DNA from: Hydractinia symbiolongicarpus
Lineage: Eukaryota; Cnidaria; Hydrozoa; Anthoathecata; Hydractiniidae
Direction of reading: 5' to 3'
DNA length: 64,000 bases
NCBI RefSeq assembly: GCF_029227915.1
Contig: NC_079880.1
Span: 14,650,001-14,714,000, forward strand
A program made the position numbers and the translations under genes. Under the pieces are notes generated by a model that worked only from the letters and a program-made list of their open reading frames with translations, did not search any database and had not been told where the DNA came from. Within the stretch, counting starts at the first letter, position 1. The number at the start of each line of letters is the position of its first letter. This document shows, in pieces, positions 1-10,177 of the stretch.

Positions 1-56
1 CGGCAGGCTGTTTCCTGTGTTTTTATTTAAACCGAAATAGCGATAAAGGTTTTTAG

Positions 57-1101
57 ATAAGGATATTACACCGAAAAACATTGCTTACCTTTACGAAGCG
101 CTCAGCCCAGTGTCACAATTACTTTTAGAACTTTCACAGGAACATATTCCGCAAATTAAAAATTGTTGGCCAACTGTGTTTGCTATGTCAGGTTGACAAC
201 AGTCTGTAAAACAGTGTTTTATTTCAACTACATTTGCAGAAAAGTGTTTTTTTCAAAATATAAAGTGAAACACTTCATATAAACTGTATATAATGCTGTG
301 TGCTCTTTACTTGATTTACGACATTTTGCATACCTCAACTAAAGTGCTCTATCTCGATGTGTGGCACAGTTTAAAGTTTTTATTAAACGGTCAACCTGGC
401 GCTCAACGTCGGGTCACACATTCACTTGCGACTTAACTCGGCGTTTTGACACTGGGTCTCCCGGATAGTATAGAATAATAAGTTACACAAAAAACACACA
501 AATAGTAATATTGAGATTGTGTAGTGGTTGTGATAGAAACATTCTACACGTTGTATAGCATGTAACTGCTCATACAAAACGATATGTTATGTTTAAATAT
601 AGTTTACTGATGAGAGAATCAAAGAGGTTTTCATTTCTCTTACAAATAAAGCCAGTTTACTGTGTGTCTACCTTTTCTTACTTTTTAATGATTGGCGTTG
701 TCTTAGGTAACGCACATTTTCTGTTAAGGAAAAGTGTGCACATATTCCGGAAAAACGAAATGCATATTTTCTTCGAAGGTATGCAGTATTAATACACAAA
801 GTTTTAACGAATTCTGTAGTGGTTATACCTACAGTGTTTTCTTTTAGCAAGAACCTAACAAATTATATCATATTCATCAAAAGGTTTTTCACATGACACA
901 AACCCCAATCTTTACAATCCTCAAATTTTTTTCTGCTACACCAAAACTTTTCTAGCACAAATCTTGCAAACGACAATGCTGTGTCACCAAGCAATGGAAA
1001 TTTTAACTTTAAAAGATCAGATTGAATTAATGGCAACTAATAGCGAATTTCTTAAAGTTCTGGATGATTTGTATTCACCCACCGTTCTCCACAGTGTCTA
1101 A
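57..1101 (+). CDS. 3' end of an unrecognised spliced gene (two exons)
   Basis: Two coding-looking exons join in phase. Exon A (57-191) follows a TTTTTAG acceptor and is open for 44 codons. It encodes an acidic, Leu-rich helical stretch around KNIAYLYEALSPVSQLLLEL and ends with one spare base before a weak GTTGAC donor. Exon B (956-1101) follows TTTTCTAG, begins with the two bases needed to complete the codon, and runs 48 codons to TAA at 1099. It contains MEILTLKDQIELM. AATAAA signals at 1468-1478 could end the transcript. The product is not recognised; composition suggests a helical cytoplasmic protein. The gene must start left of the window. The weak donor and a possible further exon between the two are the main doubts. 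Confidence 0.4.
192..955 (+). other. putative intron, no other feature
   Basis: A+T-rich sequence between the two exons above. Small ORFs at 589-792 (+) and 668-850 (-) overlap each other, have biased composition and resemble no known family, so they are not called. Confidence 0.3.
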
Positions 1102-2502
1102 GACTCTCTTTAAACTAATGTTTTACCTAGCTACAATTGCAGACTTATTTTTTTTATTTGCTTTTTTAATTGATTCCTGACTCATCATTGTCCTTCTAGC
1201 TTTCACCTTGTCCCACTATTGACGTTTCTTCCGTGTCCCACCATTGAAATTTCTTCCGTGTCCCACCAACTGTTACTGCGTCTACTACTTTTTTTATTAT
1301 TTTGCTCTTTTTGAGCGCTTTTATTCTGCCTATTGACCTTTCTCCGGTCTTATTATTTGAACTTTTGGTACTCTGTTATATGTGCATACCTTTTTTCATA
1401 TTTTTGATATTTCAAGTTTAAGAAAAAAAAACGATAATGATTATGGAACTCGAAAAATGTTCAACAAAATAAAATAAAATTCTTTTTTATGGATTGATTG
1501 AGGAAAACAAATGGCGTTAACAATTTTTAGCAGGGGAACTTGAAGGAAACTTATCGTTGACATTGTTCCTTCACCTTTCCAGTAATCTTCCTTTAATTTA
1601 GTTGCATTAATGATTTCTTATACAGCTGTCAAGTCTATACATGGGATTTCATTTCTCTTTCAGGTTAATTGCTTTTTTGGTCCAATATTTACATAGTTAT
1701 TCCTTAAAGTTGAAAACATGTTCGATCTTGTTCAAAATGCTGTTACGGTATTTTTGTTGTTGTACTAATAATTCCTTGGCCATGTAATATTTTCCTGATC
1801 CATCAAGCAAATAAAATCAGAATCTATAATATCATTGTTTTGTTGTTAACTTCTTTACTTATAGGCTTGTACTATCAAAAAGTAGATACAGACTTTTATT
1901 ATAGATTTTTATATATTAAATGTTGCTACTTTTTAAAAAAAGTTGTAACCAGAAGTATTAGAATTTTTTTCAGGGCGCACATGGATTTATATGGCAGCTA
2001 ATGTCTGAATAACAAAACTTCTGTCCTGCATTATGTCTGTTGGTACTAAACCGCCTGAAACAAGTGTGTAAATTAGAAAGTAAATTAAAACTGTGCAAAA
2101 AATAAAAGATAAACAAGAACGAAAAATTCCAAATTCTCATTATGTTAGTAATGTTTCAATTTGATTCTAATGCTAATTTTTCCCAAAAAATACGTCCCAA
2201 TATTTTTCAGATCAAATCTTCACGAATTCTATTTTCGCCAAAAATACACAGCGCCCCCCCCCCCCAAAAAAAAAAGAAAGAAACGAAATTATTTTCTAAC
2301 AATAGCTTTATACATATATTATGAAGCATTTCCAATTGCATAAAAAACAGCATAAAAGAAGAGCACCTGTCATTAGCAGGATACAATTTTTTCTAACTTT
2401 GAAACTTATGGCAATATGCCATGACGTTAAAAAAAATAGGTTTACCATTGCATTTACCAAACCAACGCATAGAAGAGTTAGTCGGAGAAAAACCAAGCAA
2501 CA
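1102..2502. other. intergenic, with poly(A) signals and a short 25-bp repeat
   Basis: AATAAA occurs twice at 1468-1478. A 25-bp unit containing GTCCCACCATTGAAATTTCT is repeated about 2.5 times at 1209-1270. A poly-C run followed by a poly-A run lies at 2252-2276. Strong acceptor-like TTTTTTTCAG is followed by a short open stretch near 1974. No gene can be supported. Confidence 0.4.
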
Positions 2503-3423
2503 ATGAACTGTGATAACAATATAACAAGCAAGCCTTTGGACAAAGTATATCTGGTGTATTTTAAATACGTCTGCTAGTTCGAACTTATTCCTATACTTTT
2601 ATTAAATGGTGTTGTCTTTTATGCAACATTTATGAGAGCTGACAAAAAAGAGAAACGACAAAATAGATTTGCTCGTCTATTATTTTTTTCACATTTCATG
2701 AATGGGGTTTGTGGTACGATTGGAACAATCGCGACAATTGTAACTAGAGATTCCACACTACATACAATCGGAATCTTAGATTATAGCTGGAGATTTTTTC
2801 TTTTCTTGTGGATAACGTTTATTATAATCGTATCATTTGGGAGTACGATTTTAGTCCTTACAGAACGTTTTTTAGCTATACGCTATCCAATACATTATCA
2901 AAACATGAGGGCAAGAAACATTTTCCTCTACGCAGCTCTGATTGGAGCCTTAACATTTGTAATACCATTAATAGTTCTTTATAAAAAAGGTATTAAAGAA
3001 GGAGCTCTCAGTTTTGCTGCAATAACCGTACTAGTTTCATGTTTTATCATATACGAAAACGCTGTTGTTTATGCTGAAACAAGAACACAGCTCAGGCGCA
3101 TAGTTAAATTAACTGTCAAAAATACAATCAAAGAAACATATCAAGAAAAACAAAAATTACTTAAACGTCAGTTACGTTCTTTGTGTATCTGCTTGCTGTT
3201 GACGTCATCGTATTTGATTGCTTGGTTACCAGTGACTGGTCTGTTTAGTACTCTCTACGTTGCTACTGATCTTTGTGTGGGAGTAAATCCTTTTATGTAT
3301 CCTTATGCTTGGTGGTGTTTCAACTCAATAACGGATCTGATTGTTTATACATACTTTAACAGAAGCCTGAAATTCAGAATAAGAAAGTTTTTGAGCAGGA
3401 TGAGTATACTCTGTAATAAGTAG
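2503..3423 (+). pseudogene. rhodopsin-like (class A) GPCR with an in-frame TAG in TM1
   Basis: Seven-transmembrane receptor read in one frame from ATG 2503 to the stop at 3421-3423: 306 codons with a single internal TAG at 2575-2577 (codon 25). The start gives MNCDNNITS with an N-glycosylation site. TM1 is interrupted by the TAG and then resumes through LLLNGVVFYATF. From the next ATG (2632, residues counted there): TM2 about 11-37; TM3 51-77, ending in ERFLAIRYPIHY (DRY-like, 78-89); TM4 96-117; TM5 125-147; TM6 182-208 with AWLP (the CWxP site); TM7 213-241, where NPxxY is degenerate (DLIVY). The tail is short and basic. No splice site near the TAG removes it in frame. Translation from 2632 would lack TM1. 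It is either a young pseudogene, a null allele or a sequence error. The ligand is unknown. Confidence 0.75.
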
Positions 3424-5550
3424 TTAGCAGTAAATATATACATTAATATGTATATAGTATAGTTTTGTACCTTGTATACTACAATCATGCTCAACATAAA
3501 TGAAACAAAGGCATTTTTCTCGTCCTGTTTTAAACACGGTCAAAATGGTGTCTTTGGTCGTAAAGTAGCTACTTCTGCGCACATGTATAAGAGATAGAGA
3601 GAGTGCAAGATTTGCTAGTGGAATTTGTTAGCACGCCAGCACAACAGAATAATACGCGTCAGAGTATTCGAAGGTCGCGAAGTTTAGGAAAAAAATGATC
3701 GTGCTGATGTCAGATAAAATTAGCATATTGCAAGAGAATGGATTTAACCAAATAACTTAAGATCCAAAGTCCTAAGTCTCATTTTCATTTCCAAAATGCG
3801 CTACTCTGTTATAGAAACAACCAATATGATCACTTGTATGGCTAAATTTAAAATCAGCCGTTTTGTTTCATTATATTTTGTCCATGATTGTAGATCATCA
3901 TCCCATTGTAGTTAATCATCACATTACACAACTTTGGTTGGCACAGGATAACCGTTTTTCCCTTACATATAAGTCTTCTCTGTAGATCCTTGAAATTGAA
4001 GCGAAATTAAAGAATTTGGAGTGAGTTTTAGGCAAAATAGAAGGCCAAATCTAAATCAGCCTCTTCCTCTCCGTTTCAAACAATAGTGGAGTATATGTAT
4101 ACTAGACTTTCTAGCCCTTGTTATTTCAAAATTACTCCGCCGCTTTGTGTCCCAGCGTACAAGCGAGTTACGTTGCCGTTTCAATTTTGCTTCGAAATCC
4201 AATTATTCACACATAGAAGGTTATTATCGTGCATCTCAATCTAAAGTGAGAAAACCAGACGATAGCATTTATCGCTATACAATCTCAACCACATTGTATT
4301 AGTAGAAAAATTGGGTTATGCACACTAATCCCCATAGTTTGGGCAGGAAAGAAGAATTACATACGGGTAACCTATTTGGCATAAACAGACCCGTCATAAT
4401 GTACGACATTATGACAAGCGAAGTCGGGTAGTTTTGATTCTATCATGGATTAATTTTACTACCCAAGCAAAAAAACGATATAAGAAACAAGGCTTGTGCG
4501 TCTGATGTAGCCCTTGTTTCTGAAGTCGTTTTACCCACGCAACATTCTTTCTCTACATACGACCCTAAGAATCTTCCACGGCAGAGTAGGGACACACAAT
4601 CGAAAAAGAAAGACAGACAGTTAAAATTCTACGAATAAGAAAAGGAAGAAAAACAAACAGAATAACAGAACATGCAAAACAACGAAAAAATAGAATTTAA
4701 AAAATAAAAAAAGCAAGAAAAAGTAGTAAACAAACATCGATGATAAAGATAGATGGGTAGAGATTTAAAAACTTATGTTGAACCCTCTTATAACTTTGAG
4801 AATCTAAGTCTGAAATTTTTTTTTTGTTCTTATTTCGCAAATATCTTAAAATAAATATTTTATTTATCTACGTTTTTTGCAAATTCTCAACTGTATCGGT
4901 TCTATTCCTTCAAGAATAGGCAGAATAATGAATAAAAAAAAGCAAAAATTAAACGTTGGAAAATGACTCTTTAGGATCTTTAGCAGCATAAACTCACTTG
5001 CAGAATAGACGTATTTCCATTGATCCGACCCGTGTTAACCGTTGCCCAAAATTGACAAGGTTTTGAATAATCAAGAATGGTCAAAACGGGTCGGCTTCCA
5101 CCACCGCAGGTCGGGTCAGGCACTTATTTTCCTCCTGCTTTCTGCGAAAACAGTTATCGCTAGCCATGTCACGATGCAAGTAGTATCTGTTATCCTGTGT
5201 TGTCTTGTTATTTGTACAGTATTTTTAAGGCAGTTTTTTCAGCAGCGATTGATTGTTTCACCTATCTGATTGGCTAAACGTTGTATTTTGTCTGTAGCTA
5301 GCTAGCTAGTGACTTATTTCACTAGAGTGCTTAAGCTTGGTACAGATAGATTTTTTGTTTACATTTTAACTAAGGGCCCTTCTAGCATGTGTCTGGCATG
5401 TAAAAAAGATGCTAGAGAGCTACAACTTCTCTATAAATGCCATTTCCCATTGATTTCTTCAGACAATAGTCAGTGAGATTTTTAATTTATTGAGAGTGGC
5501 TGGATTAACAACAAGGGTTATAAAATGAATCTTGAATTCATCCAGTCAGA
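3424..5550. other. intergenic, no supported gene
   Basis: A+T-rich. A small perfect hairpin CATAATGT-ACG-ACATTATG lies near 4396-4414. A TAGCTAGCTAG run is near 5297-5309, a motif that recurs at 54 kb and 63.7 kb. The 5042-5269 ORF has no recognisable content. Confidence 0.4.
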
Positions 5551-6452
5551 ATGTCGCATGGTACAACTTTCAGTGGAGGGAAAGCATGGACCTTTTACGG
5601 TCAAACTATCACAGAAGAAGCTTTGATTAAAAAAGAAATACAAGTATCTGAATTAAAGTAAGGCTAAATTAGCAAAAACACACCTAAAACTACACAATAT
5701 GACAGGTTTGAAGTTAAAATGAAGACTCTAAGAAAAATTCAGCCCCTATTTATAAAAAGGTGACTGCGTAAACAGAGTGTTTTCCCTCATTTCAAAATGG
5801 TTACCTTGAAAAATACAGACATGTGATTTGTTGAAAATTATCACGTCATTTATGCTGACCAGGAGAATAGATTTTTGCTTATTAAAGCTACAGTTTGAGC
5901 TTTTTAAAATCATTTTCAGCCCAAATCAATCTGCCCTGGGTATAATCAGAAGTAAGTCAATAATCCCAAATATTTTAACCTTTAAATGTTTTTTAACTTT
6001 CCTTGGTTAAGTTTAACAAGTATATTTATATAAAAAATTCAACAGAACTTGTCCATATGTCAAGATGTATTAGCTATACGTACCTAAAGACAGAAGAACT
6101 CCTGATACTTTAGTCCCCATCTGGTTTGTACACAATAAAAATTATTTCCGATGTACACTTAAAAAGAACTTCACTGTCATGAATTATCGAACACCAGCTT
6201 ACATTATATTCTTTCTTTTAGACAATATAAGGTTAAAAGAATATTTTATTCATCTTTTACTTATGTTGTAGTAGAAATAATAAGAAAGAAATTGTTGATT
6301 TGCTATACAATGATGCAGTGACTCCGCTAGACAAACTTGTTTCAGAACTAGCACAGCAATTAATGCTTCAGCTATTATCTCATTTCCCAGAAATGGGCAT
6401 GTTTGCATGCACAGGAGTTTTCACATGCTTCTTATGGATAGGCCTGTTTTAA
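5551..6452 (+). CDS. unrecognised two-exon gene with a tandem acceptor
   Basis: Exon 1 (5551-5657) opens at an ATG preceded by an in-frame TGA, starts MSHGTTFSGGKAWTFYGQ, and ends after two bases of a codon at a good GTAAGG donor. Exon 2 follows a pyrimidine-rich tract and TAGTAG. Both AGs (exon starting at 6272 or 6275) keep the frame and differ by one amino acid. It continues KKEIVDLLYNDAVTPLDKLV and then a Leu/Gln-rich helix to TAA at 6450. The product is about 95 residues and its family is not recognised. Phase agreement and coding-like composition are the evidence. No AATAAA is seen close downstream, so further exons are possible. Confidence 0.4.
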
Positions 6453-6777
6453 TGCACAAGGCTGGAATACTATCCAGTGTTGGTGTTTTGTTTTCTTGAA
6501 AAGCTCAGAACTTTATGAAGTGTTTATGATCCAGCTTTCAGTTGGTATTCTGTTAATTTGAACACACGAATATACAGGTGCAAATACTTTCTGGATCTTC
6601 TATTTAGTTTTTATCAGACCAATGTTTATTTAAGAATACCAAGGGCAATATATACATGTTTTTAAGTGTATGTACTTTTATATATTAAAAAACGCAGCAA
6701 CAAATTTTTGCTATTGAAAAGTCCTACCATTTTTCTGCTTGTTATTTTCAATAGCGCAACCTTTATTGCTGATATAA
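6453..6777. other. intergenic, nothing recognised
   Basis: Short A+T-rich spacer leading into the 52-bp repeat array. Confidence 0.4.
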
Positions 6778-7091
6778 GTTGACCAAATCCTTTCTAGTCA
6801 CTATGGGACAACTTTTGTTGTTGAGCCAAGTCGACCAAATCCTTTCTAGTCACTATGGGGCAACTTTTGTTGTTGAGCCAAGTTGACCAAATCCTTTCTA
6901 GTCACTATGGAGCAACTTTTGTTGTTGAGCCAAGTTGACCAAATCCTTTCTAGTCACTATGGAGCAACTTTTGTTGTTGAGCCAAGTTGACCAAATCCTT
7001 TCTAGTCACTATGGGACAACTTTTGTTGTTGAGCCAAATTGACCAAATCCTTTCTAGTCACTATGGGGCAACATTTATTGTTGACCCAAGT
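6778..7091. repeat. 52-bp tandem repeat, 6 copies
   Basis: The unit begins GTTGACCAAATCCTTTCTAG and ends in TTGTTGTTGAGCCAA. Copies start at 6778, 6830, 6882, 6934, 6986 and 7038. They differ by a few substitutions (GGGACAA, GGGGCAA, GGAGCAA variants) and the last copy is the most diverged. Confidence 0.95.
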
Positions 7092-7690
7092 ATCCATCGG
7101 TTATTATTGTATTAAGAGTACATTCAAACCTCTCTATAGCGGACTATATCCAGAATTCAAAAAGTTCTTTTAAGAGAGGTGTCCGTTACAAGAATGTGCC
7201 GCATAGTTGATTCAAACGAACTTCTAGATTTCGTTTTGAATCAGCCGTGGATAGGATGAAATGGAACCTTTAAATGACATTAGCTGTAGGTGACTGCTGA
7301 CTAAGAGTTTAAGTAATGAAAACGTATGCATTTTTTACTAGATTCAAGATTTTTTTGTTGTAACTTGTGAATCACGGAGCAGAAAGTGTCTGCGCTATAA
7401 TACCCTTCTCTTTATTCCCGTCGCCTATCATTAAAGCGCCTAGAAACCATCGTATTGACCTGATTTCTATATGGAGTTATCGTATGATATTTCGCATAGA
7501 GTTCCCTGACAAAGTGCCTTCTCAAAATAGGGAGATCAGTTTTTAAACTGCAAGAGTTCTCTTCTTTATTATTCGTCACCTGAGAGAATTTGAAAACTAA
7601 ATCATTTCAGAATAATTTTTTCCAATAAAAATAATACAAACTTTGATAGACATGTGATGTGTATACAATAACAAATTATTTTTTTCAGCA
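7092..7690. other. 3' flank of the peptide gene
   Basis: No ORF of note. TTTATT at 7565-7570 reads AATAAA on the minus strand, about 125 bases past the stop of the peptide gene, and could be its poly(A) signal. Confidence 0.4.
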
Positions 7691-7996
7691 TTAACCTGAG
7701 CAAATTTTTCGCCTTCTCCACCTGCAAATATTATAACATCTCCTTCCGAAGCAATGTCGTATACACTGCCGTATCCATCGATGGCGGCAAATTTGTGGGG
7801 AGCTAGATGACCTTCCTTTAACGCACATGATACGACCCTCTAATATAGTACAGTGTTCTTCATCAATACGCATACGTGTCTGCTTTGTTCTTCGTCTTCC
7901 TTCACCTCTCACATGATCGAACAACATAATCAGAAAGAGTAGATACAGAACTGAAAATACGAAAAACTTTTTCATATTGTTCAGTGAAAATTGCAC
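7691..7996 (-). CDS. secreted cationic 8-cysteine peptide precursor
   Basis: Intact single-exon ORF of 101 residues. A hydrophobic signal peptide is clear (residues 8-31, MKKFFVFSVLYLLFLIMLF), so the real start may be the second Met at 7975 rather than 7996. A linker with RRR (34-36) could be a processing site. The mature part has eight cysteines at 49, 58, 70, 78, 82, 87, 91 and 99 and is very rich in Arg (for example CRWRRRKIC). It is predicted to act outside the cell as a disulphide-bonded cationic peptide. An antimicrobial or other membrane-active role is inference from charge and cysteines alone; the cysteine spacing matches no family recognised here. A canonical TATA box lies upstream at 8049-8058, which supports a real gene. 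Confidence 0.7.
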   Translation of the reverse strand: MQFSLNNMKKFFVFSVLYLLFLIMLFDHVRGEGRRRTKQTRMRIDEEHCTILEGRIMCVKGRSSSSPQICRHRWIRQCIRHCFGRRCYNICRWRRRKICSG

Positions 7997-8048
7997 TTAT
8001 ATTTCTTGTAGTTGCAATTCTTTGTATGCACATGATCTCATTTAGACC

Positions 8049-8058
8049 CTTTTATATA
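8049..8058 (-). promoter_or_regulatory. TATA box of the cationic peptide gene
   Basis: Minus-strand TATATAAAAG followed by GG. A start of transcription 25-30 bases downstream (about 8025) would give a 5' UTR of 30-50 bases before either candidate ATG. Confidence 0.6.
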
Positions 8059-8060
8059 TC

Positions 8061-8692
8061 ACTTGCAGCGTGGCAAGGCCATAAAACTAAACCATTAATG
8101 ACTTTTATTAACTCTAATTTATTTATTTCATCCCAAACTGGTAAATTCCCTATTCTAATTAGGTGATAAAAACAGTTACAAAAACTATTAGCAAATAAAG
8201 GATTTTGGCAATCAAAATGACCTTCGTCAAACACAACAAAAAACCATTACGCAATCCTTCAGCGGGCTGTTTGTTTATATGCAAAAAAAACGACAAAGCA
8301 CGTCTACTCTGTAGATGTCGTGTTGTTTTTCTCTCTCAAGAGGAAGAGTGAGTTGTCATAACAACTTTTAGTTATCTTCGTTTTTAAAAAAATCAGTTTT
8401 TTTAACCAGTTTTCTAGCCTTCTGTGGGAAGCAGAATATGCGTAAAGATTTACTAAAATTTAGCATGATAAAGTTATAAGTCATGAGTAAGTTAAAACTG
8501 GAAAAAAGTAGAATAGATAATAGCTATTTTCCTTTTAAATGGTGCAATTTCATTAATAGACTCGCAAGATCCAAAAATATTCGTTTGACCTATTTCCATT
8601 ACTGTGATTTTGCTGACACACAAAAGGCATATCAGCAATTTTGAATAAACTATTGTTTGACCCGCTAATCAATTATGTAATGTTACAACCTA
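8061..8692. other. intergenic, nothing recognised
   Basis: Short overlapping ORFs on both strands (8052-8234, 7984-8166) lack any motif and cover the TATA region of the peptide gene. A small hairpin-like pair occurs around 8288-8325 (ACGACAAAGCACG and CGTGTTGTTT). Confidence 0.3.
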
Positions 8693-8896
8693 TCAACAAG
8701 AAAGCCGGGCGGCTAAAGAACTATCGAACCTACCGCAAAATTCGATTAAAGGAATAGCGCTTTGAATGCTAGTAAAGGCCGACCTCCACTTGCCAGCGCG
8801 TACGCAAGCGCAGAAACTTTTTACGTGCGCGCGTACATCGTCAATTCTACCCCAGTCTTTTGGCGCGCACAAAAGAAAAACAGAATGTAAACAAAT
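8693..8896 (+). promoter_or_regulatory. CpG-dense putative promoter
   Basis: A local island of CpG in an A+T-rich window, with GCGCGTACGCAAGCGC, ACGTGCGCGCGTAC and GGCGCGCAC, directly before an ATG in a good context at 8897. Inferred to be the TATA-less promoter of the first exon below. Confidence 0.35.
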
Positions 8897-8974
8897 ATGG
8901 CTGCGTTCAATCATTCAACAAATATTCAATCTGATTGGTCCAACGGCGAGCAGCTGCCAAGAGAGTCGAACTTG
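8897..8974 (+). CDS. candidate first coding exon of an unknown gene
   Basis: ATG with a purine at -3 (AAATATGGC) begins 26 codons, MAAFNHSTNIQSDWSNGEQL and on to ...RESNL, ending in phase 0 at CTTG|GTAAAA. The exon sits right behind the CpG-rich block. No partner exon could be identified downstream in the window. Coding composition and context are the only support. Confidence 0.3.
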
Positions 8975-9384
8975 GTAAAATTATAACAAAATTACCATAA
9001 TTTACTTTGCAAATTTTTTGTAACAGTTTTTTCTTTCGTGGAAAATAGTTTCACTTCAAATATAACTATAAAAACCTAATATAAAATCTCAGCTTCAAAT
9101 TTCAAAATAGAAAGGTGCCATTACAAAATTATGGCATCTATGAATGTTTAACACACGAGTCATGCAGAGACGGATACACCGTTTTTGTTTAGCAAAAAAA
9201 ATGTGAACAAAAAAAGTAGTCATTATCAAAACACTACACAGTAAAAACAAAACTCTTGACACTATCAAAGTATCTGACACAGCGTGGTCCAAGTACAATA
9301 CAATATAGTCATAAAGTATCATGCGTAAATTACAACAGCATGTCACAACAACGTAGAAAGATATACACCTGTATTATATCTATA
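8975..9384. other. intergenic or intron, nothing recognised
   Basis: A+T-rich; the ORFs at 9095-9346 and 9256-9495 on opposite strands have no recognisable content. Confidence 0.3.
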
Positions 9385-9430
9385 CTAGTAGTTACTAGTA
9401 GGAAAATCCACGGGTTCGCCCGTCCTTTTT

Positions 9431-9820
9431 TTACCGCATTGTGTGCTTCTCCCTATCCTCCTCCACTTCGTTGGTTAAATCTCCGTAAAATGTAGCATGG
9501 ATAGATCCAGTGTTATCATACATCACAGTTTTACGATATTTTAAATTTTTATCATTATGAGTAGCACTTTCTATTTCGGACATGTTTGCAACAACTCCTT
9601 TCAAATGAACTCTTTCATAGAGAGTGGATTCGTTAAGAATATCACTAATGGATTTAAAGGTATATTCCAGACTTGTTTTCTCAAACTTTAGTTCAGCTTT
9701 TCTGACAGATGAATAGTCTGTTACAAGAATATCTTCATTGGAAAACTTGATTTTTTTCATCACACAGATGAATTTTCTTGAATGGTTTTCAACAGTTCCC
9801 GTTTTTCCGGACTGAAACAT
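9431..9820 (-). pseudogene. OB-fold (RPA-like) ORF of a transposable element
   Basis: 129 codons. The core, from about residue 66, reads LYERVHLKGVVANMSEIES, then YRKTVMYDNTGSIHATFY and GDLTNEVEE. This is the beta-strand pattern of an OB-fold single-strand-DNA-binding domain of the replication protein A type. The sequence before it, KAVCFSPEK-like with QENSSV, is in another frame on the same strand (about 9740-9870), so the reading frame is broken. RPA-like domains are known in Helitrons of plants and some animals. It ends at a stop 32 bases from the hairpin terminus, which places it inside the element. Likely non-functional. Confidence 0.5.
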
Positions 9821-9859
9821 ACAGCCCGGCGAACATCTTCTTCTGCGTGCAAAGTGAAA

Positions 9860-10177
9860 TCAAAATACTTTCTCTTGTTCTTCGAGGTTCTGATGGGTGG
9901 TAGCCCAGTGATGTAACCATTCTAAGTCGTTGCATGTCCATCGACTTACTGCTTTGAGAGTTGAAAAGCATATACTGAAGAGAGATATGCAAGAGCATTG
10001 TATTCCCCTGGTATTTCCAAACTTTTCGTGACCCTGGTAAAATGGTGCCTGAATACATTTCATAATTACATAAGGACCTGAATTTAACTCTATGTCGCCA
10101 GAAGCAAACAGTAGAATTTTTAAGAAAAGTATGACAAAGATATTAAAGAGAAGACATGTTCGCGGCAACAGTGACAT
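9860..10177 (-). pseudogene. 2A-like leader plus cysteine-protease-like segment of a transposon
   Basis: 105 codons. A hydrophobic start (residues 9-25) runs into SGDIELNSGP at 26-35 (nt 10073-10102). This is a 2A-like ribosome-skipping motif (consensus DxExNPGP) with its key Pro replaced by Ser. Next comes YQGHEKFGNTRGIQCSCISL, which resembles the catalytic-Cys box FG..xGxQC of the OTU or herpesvirus-tegument-type (C76) proteases; that match is inference. The frame ends at TGA and the sequence continues in another frame, so the gene is frameshifted. A signal-like start before a 2A motif is known in several metazoan transposons. Confidence 0.45.

Larger units (their letters stand above)
9385..10177 (-). 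mobile_element. Helitron-type element, 3' part with captured or native ORFs
   Basis: On the minus strand the sequence ends in a hairpin (ACGGG-CGAA-CCCGT), then GTGGATTTTCCTACTAG followed by T (CTAG at 9395-9398, and again at 9385-9388). This is the Helitron 3' signature: a hairpin about 10-15 bases before CTRR, with a T next to it. The same terminus, CCCGTGG...CTAG, occurs at 31.7, 34.0, 34.6, 35.2, 50.65, 56.4 and 62.8 kb. Two ORFs on the same strand end just before it (see the next two entries). No matching 5' TC end was found beyond 10177, so the element is probably truncated, or its left end lies elsewhere. Confidence 0.5.

Noticed and set aside
601-625. CTGATGAGAG resembling a hammerhead ribozyme core
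   Set aside because: No matching GAAA core strand or stems at the needed spacing.
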